The notes under the pieces are model-generated. The model was given only the letters and a program-made list of their open reading frames with translations, searched no databases and was not told where the DNA came from. Below are positions 27,488 through 36,883 of a DNA stretch of 64,000 nucleotides, in pieces. This stretch comes from Marinobacter nanhaiticus D15-8W (GTDB lineage Bacteria; Pseudomonadota; Gammaproteobacteria; Pseudomonadales; Oleiphilaceae): contig NZ_AP028878.1 in the NCBI RefSeq assembly GCF_036511935.1, forward strand, positions 4,712,001-4,776,000, given 5' to 3'. Within the stretch, counting starts at the first letter, position 1. Every line of letters begins with the position of its first letter. The translations under genes were made by a program, and so were the position numbers.

Positions 27488-27665
27488 GGATACCCCAGGA
27501 TAACGGTTGAATGGTAGTGGCTTTTCGGTCGAGACGCTTAAGTGCTCTCCAGTCGCGACCTTGGAACGTCTGGATGCCAGTGGCATCCGCCATTTCCCCA
27601 GAGTTTAAGCGTTTACCCTGCCGGCGCAAGCAACTGGGTTAACCCGCCCTTGCGACACATGCTGC

Positions 27666-27693
27666 TTGTAGCCTGTGGTCTGACCGTTAGAAT
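27666..27693 (+). promoter_or_regulatory. Candidate promoter of ubiE
   Basis: TTGTAG at 27666-27671 and TAGAAT at 27688-27693 with a 16-bp spacer lie 60 bases before the ubiE start. The -10 matches 5 of 6 consensus positions and the -35 matches 4 of 6. Predicted from sequence only. Confidence 0.45.
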
Positions 27694-27752
27694 ACAGGAT
27701 TGGCCCGGAACGGCAGTGGGCCGTTCCTTTACTTCCGGACAGGACACCGCGC

Positions 27753-28544
27753 ATGACTGACCCGCAGACCTCCAACACCGCCCCGCAAGCTACCGGCGCT
27801 CCAGAGGACACCACCCACTTCGGCTATCGCCAGGTGAAGAAGCAGGAGAAAGCCAGCCAGGTGGCCGAGGTCTTCCACTCCGTGGCCGGTAAGTACGACA
27901 TGATGAACGACCTCATGTCCATGGGCATCCACCGGCTCTGGAAGCGATTCACTATCGAGCTGAGCGGTGTGCGGCCGGGCCACAGGGTGCTGGATATCGC
28001 CGGCGGCACTGGCGACCTGACGATGAAATTCTCCGACCTGGTGGGCCGTGACGGTCAGGTGGTTCTCGCCGATATCAACGCCTCCATGCTGCAGGTCGGC
28101 CGCAGTCGCCTGACCGACCGCGGGTATGTGGGCAATATCGAGTACGTCCAGGCGGATGCCGAACATCTGCCTTTCCCGGACAACAGCTTCAATGCGGTCA
28201 GCATCGCCTTCGGTCTGCGGAACGTGACTGACAAGGACCGGGCACTGCGTGACATGTGCCGGGTGCTCAAGCCCGGTGGCAAGCTGCTGGTACTGGAGTT
28301 CTCCAAGCCCGCCAACCCACTGCTCAGCAAGGCTTACGACCTGTATTCGTTCAATGCCCTGCCGCTGATGGGGCAACTGGTCGCCGGAGACGGCAACAGC
28401 TATCAGTACCTCGCGGAATCCATCCGGATGCATCCGGACCAGGACACCCTCAAAGGCATGATGGACGCGGCCGGCTTCGTCAATACCCGCTACCACAACA
28501 TGACCGGTGGGATCGTCGCCCTGCACGCGGGGGTCAAGCCCTGA
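27753..28544 (+). CDS. ubiE: Ubiquinone/menaquinone methyltransferase UbiE
   Basis: The 263-residue SAM-dependent C-methyltransferase acts in ubiquinone (and menaquinone) synthesis. Visible hallmarks: [39 protein letters not shown] (family signature), the SAM site [15 protein letters not shown], and YNNMTGG-like [14 protein letters not shown] at the C-terminus. Length is normal (E. coli 251). It begins the ubiE-ubiJ-ubiB operon; its TGA shares a base with the ubiJ ATG. Confidence 0.97.
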   Translation: MTDPQTSNTAPQATGAPEDTTHFGYRQVKKQEKASQVAEVFHSVAGKYDMMNDLMSMGIHRLWKRFTIELSGVRPGHRVLDIAGGTGDLTMKFSDLVGRDGQVVLADINASMLQVGRSRLTDRGYVGNIEYVQADAEHLPFPDNSFNAVSIAFGLRNVTDKDRALRDMCRVLKPGGKLLVLEFSKPANPLLSKAYDLYSFNALPLMGQLVAGDGNSYQYLAESIRMHPDQDTLKGMMDAAGFVNTRYHNMTGGIVALHAGVKP

Positions 28545-29191
28545 TGTTCCCCGGCCCTACCCTGCAGGCCGCCGTTACCCAGGTGGTAGAGCAGGCGCTG
28601 AACCGGGCTCTCGCCCTGGACCCGGTCGGACGCGTGGCACTGTTGAAAGCGCTGGATCAGCCTGTGCTGTTCGCCTTCGACGGCGTGAAGCTGCACCTTT
28701 CACTGCAGGCGATCGGTGAACAGGTACGGGTCGGCAGCACCACCCCGGAAGAGCCGACCTTGACCGTAACTGGCCGCCCCCTGGCTTTCGCGGCGCTGGC
28801 CCAGGGCGATGATCGTGTCTTCGGCGATGGGCGACTCAATGTGAACGGCGACGTAGGGCGAGCCCATGCCCTGCAACGGGCGATCAATCAGCTCAAGCCG
28901 GATTGGGAAGCCGCGCTGGCCCGTTATACCGGCGATGTGCCGGCACACTTTATCGGCCAGCGAGTTCGCGGCGCCCTGAGCTGGCAGCGCCAGGCGTTTG
29001 CCTCGCTCAACGCCAGTCTGGAAGAGTATATCCACGAGGAGACCGGCGCCCTGCCCGGCCGCAACGAACTGTCAGCCACCTTCGAGGATATCGATCGGCT
29101 CAGCCTGCAAACCGACCGCCTCGAAGCCCGCATCGAACGTCTGAAAAGCCGGCTCGAAGCCGATCCATCGCAACCGTCGGAGCCGTCGTGA
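28544..29191 (+). CDS. ubiJ: Ubiquinone biosynthesis accessory factor UbiJ
   Basis: The 215-residue cytoplasmic protein has an N-terminal SCP2 sterol-carrier-like domain ([34 protein letters not shown]) and a C-terminal coiled coil ([20 protein letters not shown]). In E. coli UbiJ, with UbiK, helps hold the hydrophobic intermediates in the soluble Ubi complex. Order ubiE-ubiJ-ubiB is the conserved one. The start TGATG overlaps ubiE and the end overlaps ubiB by GTGA, so all three are translationally coupled. Confidence 0.93.
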   Translation: MFPGPTLQAAVTQVVEQALNRALALDPVGRVALLKALDQPVLFAFDGVKLHLSLQAIGEQVRVGSTTPEEPTLTVTGRPLAFAALAQGDDRVFGDGRLNVNGDVGRAHALQRAINQLKPDWEAALARYTGDVPAHFIGQRVRGALSWQRQAFASLNASLEEYIHEETGALPGRNELSATFEDIDRLSLQTDRLEARIERLKSRLEADPSQPSEPS

Positions 29192-30843
29192 CCCGCATTC
29201 AACGTCTTTTTCGCATTGGCTGGGTATTCAGCAAGTACCGACTCGATGAATTTCTACCCCTGACCGACCTGCCTTGGCCCGTACGCTTCGTATTGCTGTT
29301 CGCGCCCTGGCATTTCTTCCCGGTTTCCGACAAGCCTCGCGGTGAACGCCTGCGACTGGCCCTGGAGGAACTGGGACCGATCTTCGTGAAGTTCGGCCAG
29401 ATCCTCTCCACTCGTCGGGATCTTCTCCCCGATGACATGGCCCTGGCGCTGCAGCAGCTTCAGGATCGGGTTCCACCGTTCCCCGGCGAAAAGGCTCGCG
29501 GTATCGTCGAAAGCTCGTTGGGACAGCCCGTCGCTAAACTGTTCAAGACCTTCGACAGCAACCCCATGGCGTCGGCTTCCGTCGCCCAGGTGCACGCCGC
29601 CACCCTGCATGGCGGCCAGGCAGTGGTGGTCAAGGTGATCCGGCCGGATATCGAGCGGGTGATCCGTCAGGACATCGCCCTGATGCTGGTCATGGCCAGG
29701 TTGCTGGAGCGCTATTGGTCCGAGGGACGTCGCCTGCGGCCAGTCGAAGTGGTACGTGACTATGAACAAACCATCTACGACGAGCTGGACATGCAGCGCG
29801 AGGCGGCCAACGCCAGTCAGTTGCGCCGCAACTTCGAAGGCTCGACGCTGATCTACATCCCGGACGTATTCTGGGATTACACCAGCCAGCAGGTGCTGGT
29901 GATGGAGCGCATCCAGGGCATTCCGGTCGCCGATACCGAAGCATTGAACGCAGCGGGCGTTAATATGAAGGTCCTGGCGGAAAAAGGTGTGGAGATATTC
30001 TTCACCCAGGTCTTCCGTGACAGTTTCTTCCACGCCGATATGCATCCGGGCAACATCTTTGTCGATGCATCGAACCCGCAGGACCCACGCTATATTGCGA
30101 TCGATTTCGGCATTGTCGGCACCCTCGCGCCGGAGGATCAAAGCTACCTCGCGCGCAACCTGCTGGCGTTCTTCCGTCGTAACTACCGCCAGGTCGCCGA
30201 ACTGCATATCCAATCCGGTTGGGTACCTGCCCATACCCGGGTCAATGAATTCGAGGCGGCCATCCGCACCGTCTGCGAGCCGATCTTCGAACGTCCGTTG
30301 AAAGAGATTTCCTTCGGTCACTTCCTGCTGCGCTTATTCCAGACGGCCCGCCGCTTCGAGATGGAAGTACAGCCGCAACTGGTGCTGCTGCAAAAAACCC
30401 TGTTGAACGTGGAAGGCCTGGGCCGCCAGCTCTATCCGGACCTGGACCTGTGGAGCACCGCCCAGCCTTTCCTGGAATCATGGATGCGCCACCGAATTGG
30501 CCCGCCCGGCATGCTTAAATCCCTGCGCGAGCATTTGCCCGCCTGGCTCGAGCAGTCGCCGGAGATGCCGCAACTGGTGCATGACGCGCTCCTGCGAATT
30601 CGTGACCTGGATCGTACCCAGAACACGGATCACGCTACAATACGGGCCATGCAGCGGGCGGAACTCGAACATCGGCGAGGTATGCGCCGTATTGCAGCCG
30701 GCATCGCCTGTCTTTTTGGCGCCTGGATGGTCACCCAGCCGACCAGTTGGGCGTCGCTAGAAGCCGTCCCACTCCCCGGCTGGGCGTTGATCGCCGTGGC
30801 AGGCTGGCTGCTCGTCGGCCGCCGCTCCAGAATCTCACGATAA
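29188..30843 (+). CDS. ubiB: Ubiquinone biosynthesis atypical kinase UbiB
   Basis: The 551-residue ABC1/ADCK-family protein shows the KxGQ motif ([11 protein letters not shown]), the Ala-rich nucleotide loop ([12 protein letters not shown]), the invariant Lys (VVVKVI), the catalytic DMHPGN segment and the DFG-like IDFGIVGTL. Two hydrophobic helices at the C-terminus (near 30700-30830) anchor it to the inner membrane. GTG at 29188 overlaps the ubiJ stop. It has ATPase activity needed for coenzyme Q synthesis, probably by extracting lipid intermediates. Confidence 0.96.
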   Translation: MTRIQRLFRIGWVFSKYRLDEFLPLTDLPWPVRFVLLFAPWHFFPVSDKPRGERLRLALEELGPIFVKFGQILSTRRDLLPDDMALALQQLQDRVPPFPGEKARGIVESSLGQPVAKLFKTFDSNPMASASVAQVHAATLHGGQAVVVKVIRPDIERVIRQDIALMLVMARLLERYWSEGRRLRPVEVVRDYEQTIYDELDMQREAANASQLRRNFEGSTLIYIPDVFWDYTSQQVLVMERIQGIPVADTEALNAAGVNMKVLAEKGVEIFFTQVFRDSFFHADMHPGNIFVDASNPQDPRYIAIDFGIVGTLAPEDQSYLARNLLAFFRRNYRQVAELHIQSGWVPAHTRVNEFEAAIRTVCEPIFERPLKEISFGHFLLRLFQTARRFEMEVQPQLVLLQKTLLNVEGLGRQLYPDLDLWSTAQPFLESWMRHRIGPPGMLKSLREHLPAWLEQSPEMPQLVHDALLRIRDLDRTQNTDHATIRAMQRAELEHRRGMRRIAAGIACLFGAWMVTQPTSWASLEAVPLPGWALIAVAGWLLVGRRSRISR

Positions 30844-30855
30844 CCTTGGATAGAC

Positions 30856-31302
30856 ATGCAAGAGACTACATCGACAACCAATGGTAATTGGCTAGACGCC
30901 GTACGCTGGGACGATCAGGGCCTGGTACCGGCCATCGCGCAGGATGCCTCAACCGGCGATATCCTGATGATGGCCTGGATGAACCGCGAAGCCCTCGAAT
31001 TGACCGCAAATGAGCAGCGGGCCATCTACTGGTCCCGGTCCCGGGGCAAGCTCTGGCGCAAGGGCGAGTCCTCCGGCCATGTCCAGCAGGTCTCGGAAAT
31101 CCGCATCGACTGCGACGCGGACGTGATCCTGCTCAAGGTGGAACAACTGGGCGGCATCGCCTGTCATACTGGACGTCGCAGTTGCTTCTACAGTCGCCTG
31201 GAAAATGGCGAATGGGTGAGTGTGGAACCGGTATTGAAAGACCCGGACGCCATTTACGGTAGCGGTAGAACGAACGGTAGTGAGGGAGACAGCCAGTCAT
31301 GA
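30856..31302 (+). CDS. hisI: Phosphoribosyl-AMP cyclohydrolase
   Basis: The 148-residue enzyme opens the adenine ring of phosphoribosyl-AMP in histidine synthesis. The sequence shows [38 protein letters not shown], the metal-binding [14 protein letters not shown] and [10 protein letters not shown]. It encodes only the cyclohydrolase; the pyrophosphohydrolase is the separate next gene, overlapping by ATGA, the split form seen in Pseudomonas rather than the fused E. coli HisIE. The rest of the his operon is not here. Confidence 0.96.
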   Translation: MQETTSTTNGNWLDAVRWDDQGLVPAIAQDASTGDILMMAWMNREALELTANEQRAIYWSRSRGKLWRKGESSGHVQQVSEIRIDCDADVILLKVEQLGGIACHTGRRSCFYSRLENGEWVSVEPVLKDPDAIYGSGRTNGSEGDSQS

Positions 31303-31652
31303 GCAAGGCGATCGACACCCGCGATGTACTCGGCGCCCTGACCGACGTCCTTGAGGCCCGCAAGGCTGCTGATCCGGACAGCTCCTATGTTGCCAGCCTG
31401 CATCACAAGGGCCTGAACAAGATCCTGGAAAAAGTCGGCGAGGAATGCACCGAAATGTTGCTCGCCGCCAAGGATGCACAACAAACGGGCAATGCTGACG
31501 AACTCGTTTACGAAACCGCGGATCTCTGGTTCCACAGCCTGGTCGCCCTGTCCCATATGGGACTGGGGCCGGATGACGTGCTCCGGGAGCTGGCGCGGCG
31601 ATTCGACCTGTCTGGGCTGGAAGAAAAAGCGGCACGAAAGTCGCAGTCATAA
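31299..31652 (+). CDS. hisE: Phosphoribosyl-ATP pyrophosphatase
   Basis: The 117-residue enzyme removes pyrophosphate from phosphoribosyl-ATP, the step before HisI. It has the MazG-like all-helical fold with [31 protein letters not shown] and [16 protein letters not shown], the acidic residues of which bind magnesium. It overlaps hisI by four bases. A 200-base gap follows before tatA. Confidence 0.96.
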   Translation: MSKAIDTRDVLGALTDVLEARKAADPDSSYVASLHHKGLNKILEKVGEECTEMLLAAKDAQQTGNADELVYETADLWFHSLVALSHMGLGPDDVLRELARRFDLSGLEEKAARKSQS

Positions 31653-31853
31653 AACCGTAATGAACATGCTGCAAAACTACGGCGCTGTTCGTTCAGTCTG
31701 CGCCTTGCTGGTATGCAACACCTTCGTAACAGTCGGAGGTTAGGGTACCCCGGCCAACTGGCGTACACTATTTGCACCGGCGACTGAAAGTGGGCCGCGC
31801 GGGGCGATAACCAGATTTTAAACCACAGTTTCAACGTGAATGAGGAACCCTGA

Positions 31854-32093
31854 ATGGGTATCAGTATCTGGCAACTTCTAATCGTTCTTGGCATCGTCGT
31901 GCTGCTTTTCGGAACCAAGAAACTGCGTAACATCGGCACCGACCTGGGCGGTGCGATTCGCGGCTTCAAGAAATCCATGAATGACGAAGACGAAGCAGCC
32001 AAAGATCGGAACGAAACCATCGAGCAGAAGCGCGAAGGCAACGTCTACGAGTCCACCAGCACCGAGCATTCGGACGAAAAATCACGTAGCTGA
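31854..32093 (+). CDS. tatA: Twin-arginine translocase subunit TatA
   Basis: The 79-residue protein has the typical short N-terminal membrane helix ([20 protein letters not shown]) with the FGxKKL hinge, then an amphipathic helix ([19 protein letters not shown]) and an acidic tail. TatA oligomers form the channel through which folded proteins carrying twin-arginine signals pass the inner membrane. First gene of tatA-tatB-tatC; GAGGAA lies upstream of the ATG. Confidence 0.97.
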   Translation: MGISIWQLLIVLGIVVLLFGTKKLRNIGTDLGGAIRGFKKSMNDEDEAAKDRNETIEQKREGNVYESTSTEHSDEKSRS

Positions 32094-32104
32094 GCCCAGT
32101 CTCT

Positions 32105-32593
32105 ATGTTCGACATTGGCTTTCTTGAGCTGCTGATCTGCGGTGTGATCGCGCTGCTGGTCCTGGGGCCGGAACGGCTTCCGGGCGCGGCGCGCACCGCC
32201 GAACGCTGGATCGGTCGCAGCCGTCGCCTGGTCAGCCAGTTCACCACCGAACTGGACCGTCAGATCAAGGCAGAAGAACTCAAAGAGAAATTGCGCAAGG
32301 AAGGCGGCATCGACTTGGAAGGCGTACAGCGGAACATCCGCGAGGGACTCGATCAGGCCCGTAAGTACGAGCATCTTGTCGTGGACGACAATGAGTCTCG
32401 CACGTCCGCAAAGACGTCCTCCTCTCACCAGGAAACGCCGAAGCAGGCAGGCATCGTGCCACCTATGCGCTCGGCCGATGCTGCGCGGGAGCCCGAACTG
32501 CCCTCCGAACCGGACCAACGACCCAAACTGGATTCTGACGCCGAACCGACCCGGTCGGAGCCCGAGAAACCTGTCCCGGAAGATCGCAAATGA
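32105..32593 (+). CDS. tatB: Twin-arginine translocase subunit TatB
   Basis: The 162-residue protein starts with MFDIGFLELLICGVIALLVLGPERLPGAART, the TatB hallmark with Glu in the helix and the GPERLP hinge, followed by a charged amphipathic segment and a long Pro/Glu-rich tail. TatB forms the receptor complex with TatC for twin-arginine signal peptides. Its end overlaps the tatC start by ATGA. Confidence 0.96.
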   Translation: MFDIGFLELLICGVIALLVLGPERLPGAARTAERWIGRSRRLVSQFTTELDRQIKAEELKEKLRKEGGIDLEGVQRNIREGLDQARKYEHLVVDDNESRTSAKTSSSHQETPKQAGIVPPMRSADAAREPELPSEPDQRPKLDSDAEPTRSEPEKPVPEDRK

Positions 32594-33426
32594 CGTCCCG
32601 CTCCGCAGGAGAATCCGTGACCGCCGCAGACAAGGAAAAACTGGAAAACGCCCGCCCGGCCAACGACAGTCCCAATCCTGAGGAACCCCAGGAAGAGATG
32701 TCCCTGATCGATCACCTGCTGGAGTTACGCAACCGGCTGCTGAAGGTCGTCCTGGCGGTCCTGATCTGTTTCGCAGCGATCTACCCGTTTGCCAACGACC
32801 TTTATCTCTGGCTGTCCCAGCCCCTGCGGGACCTGCTGCCGGAAGGTCAGATGATGATCGCCACCGACGTCACTTCACCGTTCTTCGCGCCGCTCAAGCT
32901 GGCGCTGACGCTCTCGGTTTTCGCAGCCATTCCCTATATCCTGTTCCAGATCTGGAGCTTTATCGCGCCGGGGCTTTACAAGCACGAGAAGAAGCTGGCT
33001 TTCCCACTGCTGTTTTCCTCGGTCGTGCTGTTCTACCTGGGCGCCGTGTTTGCCTATTTCGTCGTGTTCCCACTGGTGTTCGGCTTCTTCACCACCATCG
33101 GACCGGAAGGCATCTCTGAGATGCCGGATATCAATAGCTACCTGACCTTCGTGCTGAAGATGTTCTTCGCCTTTGGTGTGGCCTTCGAGATTCCCATTGC
33201 CGTCATCCTGATGATCCTGGCCGGCATAACGACGCCAGCGGATCTGGCAGCGAAGCGTCCCTATGTAGTGGTTGGCTGCTTTATCATCGGCATGCTCCTG
33301 ACCCCGCCGGACATTATCTCCCAGACCCTGTTGGCCGTGCCGATGTGGATTCTGTTCGAGCTCGGCATCCTGTTTGGCCGCATGGCCTATCGCCAAACGG
33401 CGGATGACACCGAAGCCGACGCATGA
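32590..33426 (+). CDS. tatC: Twin-arginine translocase subunit TatC
   Basis: The 278-residue protein has six membrane helices. It shows the N-terminal MSLIDHLLELRNRLL and the periplasmic loop motif LTLSVFAAIPYILFQIWSFIAPGLYKHEKK with the conserved family residues. An in-frame ATG at 32698 would remove 36 poorly conserved residues, while the chosen start keeps the ATGA overlap with tatB. TatC is the core signal-peptide receptor. The next gene, rsmE, again overlaps by four bases. Confidence 0.96.
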   Translation: MTSRSAGESVTAADKEKLENARPANDSPNPEEPQEEMSLIDHLLELRNRLLKVVLAVLICFAAIYPFANDLYLWLSQPLRDLLPEGQMMIATDVTSPFFAPLKLALTLSVFAAIPYILFQIWSFIAPGLYKHEKKLAFPLLFSSVVLFYLGAVFAYFVVFPLVFGFFTTIGPEGISEMPDINSYLTFVLKMFFAFGVAFEIPIAVILMILAGITTPADLAAKRPYVVVGCFIIGMLLTPPDIISQTLLAVPMWILFELGILFGRMAYRQTADDTEADA

Positions 33427-34145
33427 ACCTGGGGCTGCTGTTCGACGAGGACTTCGTCGCTGACGACCGCGTGGTGCTAAGGGGTCGTCGGCGCCAACAC
33501 CTGGAAACGGTGCTCAAGGTGAGCGAAGGCGATCAGGTACCGGTCGGTAAGGTTAACGGCCTGATGGGTGTCGGCACGGTCCTTCGGCTTGACGACCGGG
33601 ACGCCGAACTCTCCGTCCGTCTGGACACGCAGCCGCCCAACCCCCTCCCGTTGACCTTGGTGCTGGCCATGCCCCGGCCTAAGATGTTCCGCCGCGTGAT
33701 CCAGACCTGTGCCGCACTCGGCGTAAAGGACATCTGGCTGATCAACGCCTACAAGGTGGAAAAGAGCTTCTGGCAGACGCCCTGGCTACAGGACGAGCAA
33801 TTGCGGGAAAACCTGGCCCTCGGCCTGGAACAGGCCTGCGACACGCAGATGCCCGACGTTCACATCCGCAAGCTGTTCAAGCCGTTTGTCGAGGATGAAC
33901 TCCCCGGATTGATCAAGGGCCGACGCGGCCTGATCGCCCATCCGGGCACTCCTGACGCCTGCCCTACGCATTTGTCCGAGCCCGCCACGCTCTGCATTGG
34001 GCCGGAGGGTGGTTTTATCCCCTATGAGGTGGACAAGATCATCGCGGCGGGCGCAGAAGCGGTTCATCTGGGGTCACGCATTCTACGGGTGGAAACTGCG
34101 GTGCCGGTGTTGGTGAGTCGGCTTTATGATGGGTGTTTGTATTAG
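33423..34145 (+). CDS. rsmE: 16S rRNA (uracil-1498-N3)-methyltransferase
   Basis: The 240-residue SPOUT-class methyltransferase has an N-terminal PUA-like part (RGRRRQHLETVLKVSEGDQV) and the C-terminal knot (LVLAMPRPKMFRRVIQTCAALGV, CIGPEGGFIPYEVDKIIAAGA, VHLGSRILRVETAVPV). It modifies U1498 in the decoding region of 16S rRNA. It starts inside the end of tatC, so it is the last gene of the tat operon here. A hairpin with a short T run at 34331-34353 may end the transcript. Confidence 0.95.
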   Translation: MNLGLLFDEDFVADDRVVLRGRRRQHLETVLKVSEGDQVPVGKVNGLMGVGTVLRLDDRDAELSVRLDTQPPNPLPLTLVLAMPRPKMFRRVIQTCAALGVKDIWLINAYKVEKSFWQTPWLQDEQLRENLALGLEQACDTQMPDVHIRKLFKPFVEDELPGLIKGRRGLIAHPGTPDACPTHLSEPATLCIGPEGGFIPYEVDKIIAAGAEAVHLGSRILRVETAVPVLVSRLYDGCLY

Positions 34146-34259
34146 GGCGAATTGAGGCGGCGATCAGGTTCAGGCGGGAACTTCCTGGAAGGCATTGTTG
34201 GGATACGCAGCTTTGCGGTGGCACGGTTTTCAAGGTTTAAAAGACGGGCACCTTGCGGC

Positions 34260-34358
34260 GCCTCAGAAGCTAAAGCATCTGCTACATGCTCGAGTTGCCT
34301 GGGAAATGTAGCCGACGCTTCAGCTTCGGAGCAGCCCGCAGGGCTGCCCTTTTGAGGC
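34260..34358. repeat. REP-like palindromic element, copy 3
   Basis: The element is bounded by GCCTCA at 34260-34265 and TGAGGC at 34353-34358. Inside it, AGAAGCTAAAGCATCTGCTACATGC (34265-34289 region) is an inverted partner of ATGTAGCCGACGCTTCAGCTTCGGA (34306-34330 region). The same two half-sequences occur in the two copies at 47048-47309. It also contains the hairpin GCAGCCC/GGGCTGC (34331-34347) followed by CCTTTT, which could terminate rsmE. It lies between rsmE and the convergent ubiI gene. Confidence 0.7.
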
Positions 34359-34387
34359 ACTTGGATCCGGAACGAATGACAACGCCA

Positions 34388-35608
34388 TCAATCCAACCCC
34401 ATTGCCTGCGCCGCCAACCGGTTCTTCAACGGACCGGCGCCATCCAACCAACGCATGCCGGCGTTGCGCACCCAACGTAGGGGCAACTCGTCCCGCGCAA
34501 ATAACTGCTTGAAGCCTTCCATCGCCGCCATCATAGCCAGGTTTTCCCCTTTACGCCGACGCTGGTACCGCGCCAGCGTCGCAGGCTCGTTTGGAGCGAA
34601 GCCAGACGCGCGCAGGCGTTCAAGTTCCTCAAGCAAGACCCGCACATCGCCATAGCCCAGGTTGACACCCTGTCCGGCCAGCGGGTGGATGGTATGCGCT
34701 GCATCGCCGATCAATGCCACGCCGGGGCGAACATAGTCCTTGGCATGGCGTTGGCGCAGAGGAAACGAAAAACGTTTGGAGATACCCGTAATCGCACCCA
34801 GTTGCCGTTCGATGGCCTGCTCCAGTTCGTGGGTAAATACATCGTCATCGAGTGCCATCAGGCGCCGGGCCTCGGCGGTGTCCTGGGACCAGACGATGGA
34901 ACAAAACCGGGTGTCGCCCTCCTCGTTCAGCAACGGCAGGAACGCCAGGGGTCCGGTGGGCGAAAAACGCTGCCAGGCGGTATAGCCGTGGGGTTTCGCG
35001 GTCTCGACGGTGCAGACGATGCCCTGCTGATCGTAATCCCATTCCCGCGTAGGCAAGCCCGCCCATTGGCGTACTCGCGAGTTGGCGCCATCGGCGGCCA
35101 CCACCAGAGGCGCCTGCAGGACTTGCCCGTCGTCGAGCGTGCTCGCCTTCCAGCCGTCCAAATCCCGCCAACCGGATACCGTTACGCCGTCGAAAAGTGT
35201 GGTGCCGCTGGCGACCACCTTGTCCATCAACGCCTTGACCAGGATCCTGTTTTCGACGATCACGCCAAGCGCCGGTACCGCCATCTCTGCCGCGTCGAAA
35301 CGGATACGCCCGGTGCCATCGGCATCCCAAACGGCCATATGGCCGTATGCGCAATGCCGTTGGGCCGCGACTCCTGACCAGACGCCCAGTCCATCCAACA
35401 ATTTCTGACTGGCGATGGAGAGCGCGCTGACCCGGGGTTCGAAATCATGGATGGCCGAGGCTGGCTGCAACGTTTCCTGCACCGCCTCCCGCGACGCACT
35501 TTCAACGAGAGCAACGTTCCAGCCCTGCTGCGACAAACCCAGCGCCGCAGCCGCGCCGGTCATTCCTCCGCCAATAACGACAATGTCGAAGGTTTGCGGA
35601 TCACTCAT
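34388..35608 (-). CDS. ubiI: FAD-dependent ubiquinone hydroxylase (UbiI/VisC-like)
   Basis: The 406-residue class-A flavin monooxygenase shows the Rossmann start DIVVIGGGMTGAAAALGL, the DG motif LVVAADGANSRVR and the second FAD motif ALIGDAAHTIHPLAGQGVNLG, the UbiH/COQ6 family signature. It probably hydroxylates the aromatic ring at C5 in coenzyme Q synthesis. Assignment as UbiI rather than UbiH or UbiF rests on its place as second flavoprotein after ubiH, as in Pseudomonas. AGGAGG precedes the ATG, and the start overlaps the ubiH stop. Confidence 0.88.
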   Translation of the reverse strand: MSDPQTFDIVVIGGGMTGAAAALGLSQQGWNVALVESASREAVQETLQPASAIHDFEPRVSALSIASQKLLDGLGVWSGVAAQRHCAYGHMAVWDADGTGRIRFDAAEMAVPALGVIVENRILVKALMDKVVASGTTLFDGVTVSGWRDLDGWKASTLDDGQVLQAPLVVAADGANSRVRQWAGLPTREWDYDQQGIVCTVETAKPHGYTAWQRFSPTGPLAFLPLLNEEGDTRFCSIVWSQDTAEARRLMALDDDVFTHELEQAIERQLGAITGISKRFSFPLRQRHAKDYVRPGVALIGDAAHTIHPLAGQGVNLGYGDVRVLLEELERLRASGFAPNEPATLARYQRRRKGENLAMMAAMEGFKQLFARDELPLRWVRNAGMRWLDGAGPLKNRLAAQAMGLD

Positions 35609-36867
35609 CGACGCGGATCCTCCTGAGAAACGGTTCGGCGGCCCAGTCCCATTGCACGCTTGGCGAACCATTTGCGAGCGCCCGGCACCAAGTCCAGCCC
35701 TACGAGACCGACATCACGCGCGGCAGCCAGCGCCGGTACCCGGGCACCGAATATATGGATCAGCGAGTCCGAGAAACGCACAGTGTCCTGCCAGTCCTGG
35801 CGGTGCCGGTCCTGGTAGGCATTCAGCACGTCGATCCGTCCCAGCGGTAGACGCTCACGGACTGCCCGTTCGAACTGCTCGACCAACGCCACCAGCCCAC
35901 GCAAGGCGAGGTTGAAACCCTGCCCGGCGACCGGGTGCAGCGTATGCGCGGCATTCCCTACGAGCACGATACCGGGACGGACCGATTCCTGGACCGTGGT
36001 CAGGGTCAGCGGGTAGTGGCTGCATTCGCCAATCCGGGTAAAGCGCCCGAGGCGCCAGCCGAATCGCTGCTGTAGGCGCTCACAGCGCTGCTCGTCAGTG
36101 AGTGCCAGGATGTCCTCGAGGGCCTCCGGAGCCAGCGTCCAGACCAGGGCCGCGTCCTGCCCAGACCGACGCGGATTGCCGCGAGGCAGCAGCGCCATGG
36201 GTCCGGCATCCGTAAAACGTTCGTAGGCGGTAAACTGGTGAGGATTGGATGTGGAAACGTTGGCGATCAGGGCGTGCTGGGCGTAATCGGTATGCTCAAT
36301 CCGGAAACCGAGTTTCTCACGCAGGCCCGAGCGGCCGCCGTCAGCGATCACCAGGCATTGGGCGGTCAGTTCCAGTGCCTCGCCGTCCTTATCCAGACAT
36401 ACGGAGACACCTTCAGTCGCCGGCGTAACGTCGACCACCTTCGCCGGGGCCTGCCACTCGATCTGGGACAGGTCGGCTAGCGCCTTCATCAGGCTCAGAC
36501 CCAGCCAGCGGTTGTCCACCACGTAGCCGAGCGCTTCCTGGTCATGCTCTTCCGCCGCCAGCCGGGTAGCGCCGAAACGCCCGCGGTCGGAAACATGGAT
36601 ATGCTTGATTGGTGCCGCGTGACGAGCCAGCTCACCCCAAAGTCCCAAGTCCTCGTAGACCAATCGTGAACCCCAGGCAAGTGCCGTAGAGCGGGCGTCA
36701 TAGCTGGGTTGGTAATCCTCCGGCCGCGCATCAGGCGCAAGCGGAAAAGCTTCAACCACCGTCACCCTGAGCTGCGGCAGTTTACGGGCCAGCGCCAACG
36801 CCAGGGTCGCGCCCGCAAGGCCACCACCCGCAATCAGGATATCCGTATCGAAGGCTGCATTCTCCAT
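35605..36867 (-). CDS. ubiH: 2-octaprenyl-6-methoxyphenol hydroxylase UbiH
   Basis: The 420-residue flavin monooxygenase has DILIAGGGLAGATLALAL at the N-terminus, LVIADGGRSGLREKLGF in the middle and VLVGNAAHTLHPVAGQGFNLALRG near the C-terminus, the family signature with the UbiH-type Asn-Ala-Ala. It carries out the C1 hydroxylation in ubiquinone synthesis. It follows pepP after 16 bases, the same order as in E. coli and Pseudomonas (ygfB-pepP-ubiH-ubiI). Confidence 0.93.
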   Translation of the reverse strand: MENAAFDTDILIAGGGLAGATLALALARKLPQLRVTVVEAFPLAPDARPEDYQPSYDARSTALAWGSRLVYEDLGLWGELARHAAPIKHIHVSDRGRFGATRLAAEEHDQEALGYVVDNRWLGLSLMKALADLSQIEWQAPAKVVDVTPATEGVSVCLDKDGEALELTAQCLVIADGGRSGLREKLGFRIEHTDYAQHALIANVSTSNPHQFTAYERFTDAGPMALLPRGNPRRSGQDAALVWTLAPEALEDILALTDEQRCERLQQRFGWRLGRFTRIGECSHYPLTLTTVQESVRPGIVLVGNAAHTLHPVAGQGFNLALRGLVALVEQFERAVRERLPLGRIDVLNAYQDRHRQDWQDTVRFSDSLIHIFGARVPALAAARDVGLVGLDLVPGARKWFAKRAMGLGRRTVSQEDPRR

Positions 36868-36883
36868 CAGGCTGGACCTCCGT